This document shows positions 33,056-44,391 of a stretch of 64,000 nucleotides of DNA, in pieces (positions within the stretch are counted from its first letter, which is position 1; each line of letters starts with the position of its first letter). The DNA is taken from contig CM060895.1 in assembly GCA_030762935.1 (NCBI GenBank), positions 36,620,001 to 36,684,000 on the forward strand, in the 5' to 3' direction. The translations under genes and the position numbers were made by a program. Under the pieces are notes generated by a model. The model saw only the letters and a program-made list of their open reading frames with translations. It did not search any database and had not been told where the DNA came from. The stretch is from Hymenopus coronatus. Its lineage: Eukaryota > Arthropoda > Insecta > Mantodea > Hymenopodidae.

Positions 33056-34104
33056 TTCTGATGTGTTCCATTCACAAGATTTTCTGTAGCTGTTACACAA
33101 ACACATTTCCTTACAAAAGATTTTTATGTTATCTACGAAATGGTAATCAAGGTAAATATTGGCAGAAATTGCCTTATTACTTGCTTTCTTGTAATATAAT
33201 TGTTTTTGGGCAAAATTTTTTTTGTTGGATTAAGGTGGTTCAAATAACTTCTGTATTATTAGGAAATACCGGTAGTACAATAATAATATATCTTTTACCC
33301 CTTTTAATTATTAAACAAATCCTACTTTTAACTTTGGAATCTGCAGTGGCTATTCATGCTCCTATTCATGAATTGGCACAAAGTGAAATTGATACACCTC
33401 TAATTAAGGTTCTTAAAAAGAGGATTTTTGTTGAATTATCGGGCATTAGGAGGAATACACTGGGCTAAATCGATAGTCAGATGTTTAAAACGCTATGTGA
33501 AACAATTGAAGTTCGGCTCGCTTTGCATGACCTGTAGTTAAACAAAAGAGAGGAAACGAAACGTCACTTCCCATTTGAGAAACGTTAAAAGTAGTTACAA
33601 ATTAAAACCAATATTAAGGAATACATAAAAATCGTACATGACATAAATTACGTGTTTTAAAGAGGTCTTCAGAGACTATTCCCCGAAAATTCAAAATATG
33701 CAATTACTTTGTTATATATATATATATATATATCTTTAATATAGGGCATTTTAATCAAAATTGTTAGAGCCATTTTCGAGAAAAATAAACTTTTCAAAAA
33801 CTTGTCCATGTAAAGTAGGGTGGGGTGGGGGATTTATTTTTTTGAAAGTCTTCGTGTTGCATTCTTGAAAGATACTAAACTTAAATACCAAGTATGCTGT
33901 TAACGGTCTTTTCATTTTTGAGCTAAGCTGTCCACAGACATGCACGCACGCACACAAACACGCGCGGATCTCTTTCTATAAATGTTTGTTCGAACTCAGG
34001 GGACATCAAAACATATATTTTCAGCGAAATCACGGTATCGAATTCTTTGGTGGAATGCAATACCTTCTCTACACAGTATGTACATAGTATATGTATAGCA
34101 AGTA
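33056..34104 (-). mobile_element. HX1 carrying a mitochondrial insert
   Basis: The hairpin end is at 33057-33077 and the 5' end at 34104. About 250 bp of foreign sequence interrupt it at 33194-33441, within the block that normally reads CTTGTAAGTAGAAGGGAA. A (TA)n tract lies at 33711-33731. Confidence 0.8.
33194..33441. pseudogene. mosaic NUMT: ATP6 piece joined to inverted ND2 piece
   Basis: Plus strand 33253-33353 encodes LLGNTG, a hydrophobic stretch and LESAVAI, the C-terminal region of mitochondrial ATP synthase subunit 6. Immediately after, the minus strand from about 33438 to 33356 encodes NSTK then ILFLSTLISGVSISL and ANSWMGA, using AGA as Ser, TGA as Trp and ATA as Met. This matches the N-terminus of invertebrate NADH dehydrogenase subunit 2. 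These genes are not adjacent and opposed in normal mitochondrial DNA, so separate pieces were joined. The first 60 bp (33194-33250) might be a third mitochondrial piece on the minus strand, unproven. Confidence 0.75.
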
Positions 34105-34736
34105 ACAAGATCATAATCAAGTAATCAAAAAGTTATTGAATTATTAATGCAAAAAGTTTTTGTGTGTGGATCAAAGCACCAATTAAAAAAAATAAATAAA
34201 ATAAACAATTTTATTCAAGCTTGGGACACCTGGTACATTGATTATGCAATATATTTACATATCTAAATCTATTAAACAATTTATATCCAGCAAAGTATTA
34301 TGATTCAACACATGCTGAGCCGGCACTACCTCAAAGCTTTGAAATGCGACACCTGGGCACAATAGTCATTACGAGAATGTTCTCTTTTACCGAAAACTTC
34401 TGTTGACGTCATCGACAGCTATAAAAGAACCAGCTACAAGCTAGGCGCGAGACTGGGAGATCTAGCGCGTAGTTGCGTGAGAAAGTGGCCAAATGTCTAC
34501 GCGTCGAAGCGAAGAGAAAGTTGTACTGCAGAACTGTTTGGAAGCAATAAAGTTTATTTGTGACCAAATTGCAACAATAAACAGACTTCGTATGTAATCA
34601 GGAATTTATCTTAACACAATAGCGATGCAATCGCAGTAAATTTTTCAAAAATATCTATACAAAAATATAGAAATTTAAAATTTCATTGCCAGGTCCCTTA
34701 AAAGAAATGATTGACATTTTGACATAAGAATACACC
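34105..34736. other. spacer containing a possible solo LTR
   Basis: No coding content. The part from about 34230 to 34600 looks promoter-like and is listed separately. Confidence 0.35.
34230..34600 (+). promoter_or_regulatory. TATA-box plus poly(A) signal, possible solo LTR
   Basis: TGACGTCA (34404-34411) and GCTATAAAAGAACC (34419-34432) are followed about 110 bp later by GCAATAAAGTTTATTTGTGA. A promoter and polyadenylation signal this close together are typical of a retroviral-type LTR. No matching partner LTR, internal region or target duplication was found. Confidence 0.35.
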
Positions 34737-34890
34737 ATTTTTACTTTCTCTACTAGCTATCAAGTGGTTGAAGTAATACATTCCACCCAAAAATTGGATG
34801 TCGGGATTTCACCTAAAATATGTTTTCACGTCCCGTGTCAGTTTGTGTATGAAATGCATAACAAAAAACCGTTTAAATACTAAACTTGAA
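34737..34890 (+). mobile_element. HX1 5' fragment
   Basis: First 150 bp of the element (TTTTACTTTCTCTACTAGC, CACCCAAAAATTGGATGTCG) up to the microsatellite, then cut by SINE-like sequence. Confidence 0.7.
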
Positions 34891-35370
34891 AGGTGTGGAG
34901 CTAGCGTGTCTGGGTCAGATTGAGTACCCGGATAAATTATTCTGTTTGCCCGTTCAGGAAGTTTCCCTTACCCTGAGAAGACGAATTTGAAGTAACTTTA
35001 AGCTCTAAGAACCTGGGTTCATTTGAGTATCATTTCACTTATTTCGTTAATTCAACGTCGGGGATGAATTACTAGGTTAAACTTTTCTTCTTTCGCTATT
35101 TACCCTCCTTGTATGGAGGACTTATAACTCTCACCATTTACAAACGAGCGCCTGGGATGGGACGTCTGTTGGATTAAAGTAGTCAGATGGGTGATCATTC
35201 CGATGTCTGGTATAAGAGTGAGGAAGAAATGATGGTAAAGTGAGTGTGGAGCAGGTGGTGGAATGAATGGCGAGGAAACCCAAATGACGCTTTCTCCATC
35301 ATAAATCCCTCATGAGGTCCCCTGGATAAGAAACGAGCGGTCTAATCACTCCACCGGACAAAATTAAATA
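34891..35370 (-). mobile_element. SINE-B-related copy, degenerate
   Basis: The stretch 35090-35365 shares TTACCCTCC.TGTATG.AGGA, an AGCGCCTGG segment and the order of blocks with 29163-29447, and ends in a tRNA-like head (minus strand TGGAGTGATTAGACCGCTCG). 34891-35089 is unassigned. Confidence 0.5.
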
Positions 35371-35815
35371 AAAAAAAAATAAAAAAGATTATCTCAAAAA
35401 CAATTAACCAGATTTACATTTTTAGTAGTCATTTTTTTTTATTTTCTCATAATATTTATTAGCCAAAATATTGTCATTTAAGACGATATGTCCAGAAAAT
35501 TCAAGGCATACATTTTGTTTACAATATAACTATCTCTAACAAATGTTACAACATTTTTTGGCAAAAATATTCCATGTAAAGGGAAGTTAGGGGGTGAGAA
35601 ATGTTCTGCAAAATCTTTGGATGTGAACTTGAATACCACGTTTTGCATTTAATTATTTTGTTCATATAGGCAATCACATGCATGCGCATAAGGCCTTTTT
35701 ATAAAAACGTATTTACCTAAATACTTTTCCAGACGTATTTCGCTTAAATCTCTACAACGATTCTTTTTGGGTGTGAAAATAACACTCCCTCTACTTACTG
35801 TAACACGTAGTAGAA
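35371..35815 (-). mobile_element. HX1, old diverged copy
   Basis: Blocks in family order: CTCAAAAACAATTAACCAG, CCAGAAAATTCAAGGCATAC, CCATGTAAAGGGAAGTTAGG and a remnant microsatellite. The 5' palindrome is unrecognisable. It is one of the most decayed copies. Confidence 0.6.
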
Positions 35816-36204
35816 AAACATCATAATCTGTTAGCATTCTCTCCTTAATCCTTAAGCAACGTGCTCTATCTCTGAAAAAATGTTCAGAATTAATAACACC
35901 TTTAAATCCCCATCAACAGAGAAGAGTTGCAGGGTTTTTAGTATTCGTTTTTCTTCCTTCTCCTTCCAATAAATCCCTGTTATTTATGCTCCCATTTGAC
36001 AGGAACAGAATCTGTAAGCGATTGGTAAATTAGTTCGTTGAAACTAAATTCCTCCATTTGCTCTGCTCACTTAATATAATAGCAAAGTTTGGATATTAAT
36101 TACTGCACAGTTATCATCGCTCTGATTTGTATTCTAGTAAGCAAATTTATTTTAAGATATTCCTTTGCCTTAAACTTACAATTTGGTGATAAATTTACTA
36201 GCGT
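35816..36204. other. unassigned spacer
   Basis: No gene recognised. Confidence 0.35.
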
Positions 36205-36366
36205 ATTACATTCATATCTTATGTGTTCTATTCACATGACTTTTTTTTTGCTTCTTCTCTTGGATTCAGTGGCCTCAAAACATGTATTTTCATAGCAATT
36301 TTTGGGTGGAATACAGTACCTTCTCTCTCTACTGTGTACATTATTAAATACATGATACAGAAAATA
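36205..36366 (-). mobile_element. HX1 internal-deletion derivative
   Basis: Both ends are kept (TCTTATGTGTTCTATTCACA and TACTGTGTACATTATTAAAT...AGAAAATAAAA), but about 700 bp between the hairpin side and the 5' block is missing. Confidence 0.7.
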
Positions 36367-36384
36367 AAACGCAATTTTAGATAA

Positions 36385-36600
36385 AGGGTGTGTGTGTGGG
36401 GGGGGGGGGGTGTACGTTTAATACCAAACTTTGGATTTAAGTTTAGTATCTTCTAACGATGCGACAGGAAGCTTAAAAATAAATAAAATAAAAATAAAAT
36501 GAAAAGTCACTCAACCCAAAAAACCTTAAAATGCAATTATCCAAAATTTTCAACTTTCTCAAAAATGGCTCTAACGATTTTGATTAAAATTCCAATGCTA
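36385..36600 (+). mobile_element. HX1 internal fragment with G run
   Basis: It starts in the TG/G tract (GTGTGTGGGGGGGGGGGG, 36391-36410) and continues through ATACCAAACTTTGG to TGGCTCTAACGATTTTGATT. The ends are missing. Confidence 0.7.
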
Positions 36601-36631
36601 AGGCATACCGTTACTTCTGAATGCCAAAAAA

Positions 36632-37466
36632 GAAAAATCTGATGTGCTCCATTCGCATGACTTTCTGTATATCACTGCAACAAATTATTCTATTTACTTC
36701 ATCTAATGGAGCAAAAATTAGCAGAAATAGTCTTATTACTTGCTACCTTGTTTACAGAAGCGAAATAAGGGGGTATCATAGGTTAAAGTGATAGCCAAAA
36801 GCTGGTTGCTCTGCGACTGAAGTTCCTTTGTTTGTGTGGACACGAGTTCACAAAGTCCTGTATGAGAAAAGTGTAAGTTTTTATAGCTGAAACCAAAAAC
36901 AAGGAATATCTCAAAAACAATCAACTCCACGAAAAAAATGTGTATAACATAAATTGTATGTTTTAAGGTGCTCTATATTTGTTGTGTGGTAAGTTTTTGT
37001 CCATCTCTTACGGTTTAGCAGTATTGCAAAATTCCGTAAAATTGACCCAGAATAAAGTAGTCTTCAGAGGCTATTCCCATAAAATTCAAAATACACATTT
37101 TATTTGTCAGGTAAATATTTTTAATATACGATATTTTAATCAAAATCGTTAGAACCATTGTTTAGAAAATCAACATTTTCGAAAAAAGTTCCATGTAAAG
37201 GGTAGTTGGGGTGGGGGCATTTTTCTCAAAATCTTTTTGTCGCATCCTTGGAAGATACTAAACTTAAATACCAAGTTTGGTATTTTCGTTTTTGAGTTAT
37301 CGTGTTCACAGACGCACGGACACACACACGGACCTTTTTCTGAAAATACTTTTGGATACAGGGGACCCTAAAACATGTATTTCCGGTGAAATCTCGGTAT
37401 CGAATTTTTTGGTGGAGTGCAATGCCTTCTCTATACACTATGTACATAGCACGTATAGAGAAAGTA
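36632..37466 (-). mobile_element. HX1, full length
   Basis: Complete copy. Hairpin end at 36637-36663 (CTCCATTCGCATGAC variant), 5' end at 37465. The microsatellite is short (GGACACACACACGG). Confidence 0.9.
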
Positions 37467-38642
37467 AAAAAGAATCGCATAGCGACAGTTTTTAAAACAT
37501 TTGAATAACGATTTAATCTATTGTGCTGCCTTAGTTCCGTTCTACTTATAAGGAACCAAGTACTAAGAACATTGTGCTGACTCTTATCTCGATTAGCACG
37601 GAGTGGAAAGAAGAAGAATCTTTTGTGAGAAGTTTGTTTGTAGAACAGGCAGAGAATCGAACACATCAGTTATCGATTTCCGAGATATTCCTTATTATAC
37701 GTTTTAATTCTAAAATACTTGAAAGTTTTCTTAAACTATAGTTTGTCATTCCTGTTTCTTTAGTTTTATTCCTGGCCAAGCAAAGAGAAATTTCATACAC
37801 ATAACAACCAGTTTTTAAAACATTTGACTATCGCTTTAGGCTAGTGTATTCCCTTATTTCACTTCTGCTTATAAGAAACTACGTTTTAAGACATTTTCTG
37901 CCATTGATTAACATCAAGTAGATAGAAGAATACGCTTTTATAAAAAATAGTTTTATAAAAAATAGATGGAGAAAGTCATCTGAATGGAGTTAACGATTTC
38001 CGAGATATTCCTTATTATTGGTTATAATTTTAAAATATTTATACTTTTCTCATTCAGCAAATTGTCATTTAGTTATGCTCTCGGCCACACAGAAATTTCA
38101 TACATTTAGCAACCAGCTTTTAAAAAGATTTGACTATCGCTTTAGCGTAGTGCAATCCCTTATTTCCTTCCTACTTATAAGAACTACATTTTAAGACATT
38201 TTCTGTCATTGTTTATGTAATTAGCATGAAGTAGAAGAAGATTAAGCTTTTGTAAAAATAGTTTGTTACAGAATAGGTAGAGAAAATCATGTGAACAGAA
38301 TACAAACAACTTTTTTTTTTTGGTAGAGTTAAAGATTTCCGAGATATTCCTTATTATTGGTTTTAATTTTAAAACAATTTAACTTTTCTCATTCCAGCTA
38401 CTTGTTTTTTACTCCTGGCCAAGCAAAGAAACATTTCATATATATAGCGACGCGCTTTTAAAACATTTGACTATCGCTTTAGCCTAATGTAATCCTTATT
38501 TCCCTTCTATTATAAGGAACTACATTTTCTGTCATTGTTTATCTGATTAACATAAAGTGGATAGAAAAAGCATTAGTAACAATAGCTTGTTACGGAATAA
38601 TTAGCGAAAGTCAAGAGAATGGAACACATCAGAGTTTTTTAA
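37467..38642 (+). repeat. tandem array of HX1 3'-end segments
   Basis: Four head-to-tail pieces cover only the last third of HX1: 37467-37665 (partial), 37666-37985, 37986-38325 and 38326-38642. The repeated block CGAGATATTCCTTATTAT recurs at 37681, 38001 and 38340 (spacings 320 and 339 bp). Each piece ends with or near the AGAGAAA...GAATGGA region; the last ends with AATGGAACACATCAGAG. Confidence 0.8.
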
Positions 38643-39212
38643 ACTGAAATTTGGGATTGCCAGGAATTGTGATAATGGAAACAAAATTTGTGGGCACATT
38701 CTCCAGGCAGTGTGATGATATGGGAATGAGGTGAAATAGACACAGTAGCTTGGACAAATGTACTGTATATGATGTTATTTAGGTGCTGTTACTTGGTGCT
38801 TAAATAGACAAGCATCTGCAGCATATCTTGTGGCTCGGTGCCAGAAGACATTCACCTCGTGCAGTTTGTGCGTGCTGCCCTCAAGGTTGAGGCTGGGTTA
38901 GTGACCAGAGCAGCCAGGTGAAGGAAGAGGGTCCAACGATCGACCCCCGATAGCTTTCCTAGACACCAGTCTAGGATCTTCCACACATTTACCATAACAT
39001 GTTCATATGGCTTGCTGTTTCAATAGAACTAGTCATTTTACTGTCTGTTCTTAAAATTTTTACTAATATTATAAAGTAAGAAAACGTGCCTTCGCGCAAT
39101 CTACGAAAGCATTCAGCGTATTAGCTGTTTATATCATGTACATGTAGCATGCGAGTGGAGAAATTTTGCATTCCAACTAAAAATTCGCACAGGAATCTTC
39201 AGGTTACCTAAT
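38643..39212. other. unassigned spacer
   Basis: A GC-richer part at 38820-38970 may be an unrecognised SINE body; it includes the inverted pair CCTAGACACCAGTCTAGG. No gene. Confidence 0.3.
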
Positions 39213-40110
39213 TAAAAAATCTGACGTGTTACACTCACATGACTTTCTCTAGCCGTTCTACAAAATTCTTACATAAGATTATTCTTCTTTCTGCAACTTG
39301 TTAATCGAGGTATTTAGCACAATGTTCTTATTACTTAGTTCCGTATAAGTAGGAAGAAAATAAAGGAATACACTAGGCTAAACCAATAGTCAAATGTTTT
39401 AAAAGCTGTCGTTATGCGATTGTCATTACAAAACGCTTCTTTTCTTGGCCAGGAGTAGAAGAAAAGAAAAACGGACAATCGCGTCTGAGAAAAGTATAAG
39501 TACTTCACAACTGAAACTAATAGCAATGAATACCTCGAAAATGGTAACCTCCACGAGAAAAATGTATATGACATAGCTTGTGTATTTTAACAAGACCTAC
39601 ATTTTTTGTATAGTAAGTGTTTGTCTATCTCTTACGGTTTACTAGTTATGCCAAATTAAGCAAAATCCATGCAGAATAAACAGGTCTTCAGAAGCTATTC
39701 CCAGAAAATTCAAGATATGCATTTTATTTGTTGGGTAAATATCTTTAATATATGATATTTTAATCAAAATCGTTAGAGCCATTTTTAAGAAAATCAAAAT
39801 TTTCGAAAAAAGTTCCATGTAAAGGGTAGTTTGGTGTGGGGTGATTTTTCTCAAAATCTTCGTGTTGGATCCCTGGAAGATACTAAACTTAAATACCCAG
39901 TTTGGTATTTTAGCTACTTTTCGTTTTTGAGTTATCGTGTTCACAGACACACGGACACACACACGACCTTTTTCTGAAAATGCTTTTTATGGACACAGGG
40001 GATCCTAAAACATGTATTTTCGGTGAAATCTCGGTATCGAATTTTTGGTGGAATACAATACTTCTCTATCCCTATGTACATTGTACATATGGGGCTAGAG
40101 AAAGTAAAAA
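39213..40110 (-). mobile_element. HX1, full length, subfamily B
   Basis: The hairpin end reads GACGTGTTACACTCACATGA and the 5' palindrome is CCCTATGTACATTGTACATA. The 3' third (CGCTTCTTTTCTTGGCCAGG) differs from subfamily A. Its relatives are at 51391, 48948 and 63172. Confidence 0.9.
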
Positions 40111-40395
40111 AGTTAGATAAAGGTCCGGGTATATATGTTTGCCTTTGAACAGCATAACTCAAAAACCAAACATTCGTTAAGTACCAAACAAGTTATTTAA
40201 TTTAAGTATCCTCCAAGGATGCAACGTGAAGACCCTGCCCAAAACTACTCTCTATATGGAATATTTTTCTAAAATTTTAATTCTTAATATTTAATTTTAA
40301 CATCCTCCAAGGATGTAACGCGAAGGTTTACAAGTAACCCCCCTCCCCAAAACTGCTCACTACAAAATTTTACGATTCTCTTTACTACAGTTATT
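40111..40395 (+). mobile_element. HX1 internal fragment with local duplication
   Basis: It begins at the microsatellite edge and repeats the ATCCTCCAAGGATG block twice (40208 and 40308). Both HX1 ends are missing. Confidence 0.65.
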
Positions 40396-40454
40396 ATAAT
40401 GGAGTCATTTCACGCACGAGAGATATTTTCCAGTAGTGTGTTAGTTTTTTTTTT

Positions 40455-40697
40455 TTGGTAGTGTTTAACGCCCGCTTTAACTACTTATGGCACCGCAGGC
40501 GATGACACTAACGATACATGAATGATGATGGAGCACCGGTGGAATGAGATGGCGGGGGAAACCGGAGTACCCGGAGAAAACCCGCCCCAGCGCCGCTTTG
40601 TCCACCACAAATCTCACATACGGTCGCTTGGGATCAAACCCAGGCCGTCTAGGTGAGAGGTGAGTGGTCTGACCACTCGGCCACGGCGCAGCCGTAG
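40455..40697 (-). mobile_element. SINE-C, tRNA-derived
   Basis: On the minus strand the head reads CCGTGGCCGAGTGGTCAGAC with the B box GGTTTGATCCC. The body contains GGCGGGTTTTCTCCGGGTAC and GGTGCTCCATCATCATTCAT, and it ends in TTAAACACTACC then A residues. The second copy is at 50733-50970 (plus). Confidence 0.85.
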
Positions 40698-42030
40698 TGT
40701 GTTCGGATTATGCTTTTTTAAAGTTATTATAATTTTTATTATAATTATTATTATTAATTATTATTATTATAAGTTTGTCAATTCATTTCAAAGCATTTGA
40801 GTGTAAATCATTTCGTTTGATTTTCCACTAAGACAAAAAATGTTCCAGTAAACAGGACAGAAAATGATGCTCACTACAAACAGAACCAGAAGATGAGAAA
40901 ATTTTAGGAGATAAAAACTGGGAAACGCAGCTTGATTAAATAAGATAACGCCAGAATTTATTAAACATGTTGGAGGAGAGTGGTGTGGGCAATCGCCAAA
41001 AAAAGGCCACAAAAATGGAAAAACAACATGTACATTCAAAAGCATACCCTAGTCTTCATAACTAAAGAATAACTTGTTAGTGCATAAAACATGACTAGTA
41101 GTACAAAGTATAAAATACACTAGTATAACTAATATTTATATATAATATACAGTATATAAAATCTTCTAAAAGAGATGAGACTGAGATTATTTGTATAAAA
41201 TAACTTGTGCCACCGTAATTATTGTTGTATTACATGAATAATTAATTTATAAACAAATAATGTGGAGATAATGAAATAAGTGACAGATAAGCTAATATAT
41301 TAACATCAACGAAATTTGCACAAATGTATAAGCTATATACATTTTGCTAGAGAAAAAGGTATTAATAAAGATAAGTGTTTGCGAAGTAATTAACTCGTAT
41401 TCATTGTACTGACGGAAATTATGTTCTAATAAATTCAGTAAATAAGAAAACCCATTTGGTTCAAGGTTAAATTCATCGAATTAGTGTGCTCACAATCCTA
41501 AGAGACACATAGAAAGTTAATGAAAAATCAGGTAAGTATAGGGAAAAGTTACTTGGAGTGGGAAGTCAAAGAGATGAAAATATGTCTCAGATTGGAACTA
41601 TGATGGAGTAGTTAGAAGTAGATGGAACTTGGGTATGTATTTCAATAATGTAGTACTCTAGCGCCTCCTGCGCTTCCAATCTCGTTCCCTCGCTAGAGTA
41701 ATCGTAGCGCAGCGCTAGGTTCATCAACAGATTAGCGGTGTACGGTAAGGGATTCGCCGTGTGATAGTTTAGCCAGTCACGGTACTCACGGTACTTTACT
41801 ACGGAAACAAATTTTGCCTACAAATACTCTGGTATTTGTAAATTTACTATAACTTGCTTAGATTCAGGAACAGTTTAGTGCTTATTCATCCGAAAACAAT
41901 CGTCAACTGCGGCCAAACAGAACAGTTATAAGATTACATTAAATATTCTCGCCACATCCACGTATACCTTGATAGAGAAAGATCTCACAGCATACCACTG
42001 AAGCAGCTAGCAGGAAGCAGAAAAACTAAT
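40698..42030. other. repeat-poor region
   Basis: An (ATT)n tract is at 40735-40771. A GC-richer piece at 41650-41810 has no recognised content. No gene. LINE-like sequence begins at its right edge. Confidence 0.35.
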
Positions 42031-42185
42031 GAGACCACTAAAGGCTTTTAGTACGTATGGAGTATCGGATGAAGTTGTAAGAATGAATGTAAATTATCAG
42101 AAAAAAAAAATGTAAATGGATTAAGAAGTGAAGCAAGGTGACCGTTTTAGTCCTGTTCTATATGGATTAAACATTAGAAATATCT
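42031..42185 (+). pseudogene. reverse transcriptase relic (LINE-type)
   Basis: With frameshifts, the plus strand reads YGVSDEVV, then VNGLRSE, then KQGDRFSPVLYGLNI. This resembles the RT block usually written (V)RQGD.LSP.LF.L. The preceding LKAFSTYG segment is also compatible. It is too short to name the clade. Confidence 0.5.
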
Positions 42186-42249
42186 AAACTCTGAACCTTG
42201 AAAACTAAAGTAGTGAAATGAAAATTTCAACCCTTTTATTTACAATCTC

Positions 42250-42930
42250 TTTTTGCTTTCTCTACACTTGCTATGTACATAGTGTATAGAGAAGGTATTG
42301 TATTGCACCCAAAATTCGATACCGCGATTTCATCGGAAATACATGTTTTGGGTCCCCCTTAAATCCAAAAACGGCATTTTCAGAAAAATTCCGAGTGCGT
42401 GTGTGTGTCTGTGGATAGCATAGCTCAAAGACGAAAAGACCGTTAAATACCAAGCTTAGTATTTAAGATTGGTATCCTCCAAGAATGCGACATGAAGATT
42501 TTCAAGAAAATCCCCCCACCCCGAACTACCCTTTTACATGGAAATTTTTTCGAAAATTTTGATTTTCTTAAAAATAGCTATAACGGCTTTGATTAAAATA
42601 TCGCACATTAAAGATATTTACCTGACAAATAAAATGTATATTTTCTAGGAATAACCTCTGAAGACTATTTTATTTTATTTTTTTACGGAACTTTGCATAA
42701 CTGCTAAACCGTAGGAGATGGACAAAAACTTACCACACATCAAATGTCGAGCTCTTTAAAAAACACAATTTATGCTATATACATTTTTTTTTCTGGACTT
42801 GATCTTTTTTTTTTTTTTTTAGATATTCCTCGTTTTTGGTTTCAGTTTGGAAAAACATAATTTTCTCATACAGGAATTTTTCAACTCCTGTCCATACAAA
42901 CAAAGGAACTTCAGTCACATAGCAACCATT
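42250..42930 (+). mobile_element. HX1, 3'-truncated
   Basis: Starts TTTTTGCTTTCTCTACACTT and stops at CACATAGCAACCA, where unrelated sequence begins. Short GTGTGTGTCTG tract at 42398. A T tract is at 42806-42822. Confidence 0.85.
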
Positions 42931-43007
42931 TAATATGGATGATTCAGTATCAGAATCATCTGAAATATTCAAACATATGATTAATGAATGCCATGAAGAA
43001 CTATTAT
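42931..43007 (+). other. 77-bp insert with a small open frame
   Basis: Non-HX1 sequence between two HX1 copies. It could encode MDDSVSESSEIFKHMINECH and a few more residues before a stop. The compact, polar composition looks protein-like, but nothing identifies it. Confidence 0.3.
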
Positions 43008-43878
43008 AAAAATCTGATGTGTACCATTCACATGACTTTCTGTATATCTGCAACAAATTATTTTTAAAAAACTTATACATCTATTTACTTTATGCTAAAC
43101 AGAATAATAAGCAGAAATAGTCTTATTACTTGCTTCTTTGAAAGTAGAAACGAAATAAGGGACTACCATAGGTTAAAGTGATAGTCAAAAGCTGGTTGCT
43201 ATGTCAATGAAGTTCCTTTGCTTAAATGGATAGGAGTTGATATGAGAAAAGTATACGTTTTTCATAGCAGAAACCAAAAATGAGGAATGTCTCAAAAACG
43301 ACGAACTCCACGAAAAAAATGTATATGATATAAATTGTGTGTTTTAATGTGCTCTACATTTTTGTGTAGTAAGTTTTTGTCCATCTCTTACGGTTTAGCA
43401 GTTATTCAAAATACAGTAAAATTCATCCACAATAAACTACTCTTCAGATGCTATTCCCAGAAAATTCAAGATATACATTTTATTTGTCAGGTAAATATCT
43501 TTGATATACAAAAATGTAATCAAAATCGTTAGAGCCATTTTTGAGAAAATCAAAATTTTCGAAAAATGTTCCATGTAAAGAGTAGTTGGGGGTGGGGGGA
43601 TTTTTTTCAAAATCTTCGTGTCGCATCCCTGGAACATACTAAACTTAAATACCATGTGTGGTATTTTACCGACTTTTCGTTTTTGAATTATCGTGTTCAC
43701 AGACACACGGACAAACGGAGACACACACACACACGGACCTTTTTGTGAAAATGCATTTTTTGGGTATTGGGTACCCTAAAACATATATTTCCGGTGAAAT
43801 TTCGGCTTCAAATTTTTGGGTGGAGTGCAATACCTTCTCTATACACTATATACATGGTGTGTATAGAGAAAGTAAAAA
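43008..43878 (-). mobile_element. HX1, full length
   Basis: Hairpin end at 43012-43036 (GTGTACCATTCACATG variant), 5' end at 43876. Microsatellite ACACACACACAC at 43722-43733. Confidence 0.9.
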
Positions 43879-43898
43879 GGAGTAGTAAATAACAGAAA

Positions 43899-44391
43899 GA
43901 AAATCTGATGTGTACCATTCACATGACTTCCTCTATATCCCTGCAAATTATTCTTAAAATGTTATGCTTCTATTTACTTCATGCTAATCTAGAACAATTA
44001 GCAGAAATAGTCTTATTACTTTCTTCCTTTTAAGTAGAAAGGAAATAAGGGAGTAGCATAGCTTAAAGCGATAGTTAAAAGCTGGTTACTATGTGACTGA
44101 AGTTTTTTTGTTTGAATGGACATGAGTTGACAAATTCCTGTATGAGAAAAGTTAAGATTTTTGACCCTGAAAACAAAAACAAGGAATATCTAAAAAACGA
44201 TCAACTCTAAGAAAAAAAATATATGCAACATAAATTGTGTATATTTTAATGTGCTCTACATTTTTTGTGTGGTAAGTTTTTGTCTATCTCTTACGGTTAA
44301 GCAGTTTTACAAAATTCCTGAAAATTCACTCAGAATAAAGTAGTATTCAGAGGCTATTCCCAGAAAATTCAAAATATACATTTTATTTGTC
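43899..44391 (-). mobile_element. HX1 3' half, joined head-on to another copy
   Basis: From the hairpin end to CATTTTATTTGTC. It then meets a plus-strand copy in mid-element, forming an inverted junction. Confidence 0.85.

Noticed and set aside
33061..33468. 135-codon plus-strand frame as a membrane protein gene
   Set aside because: It is a chimera of HX1 sequence, an ATP6 fragment and reverse-strand ND2. The apparent membrane helices come from the mitochondrial piece.
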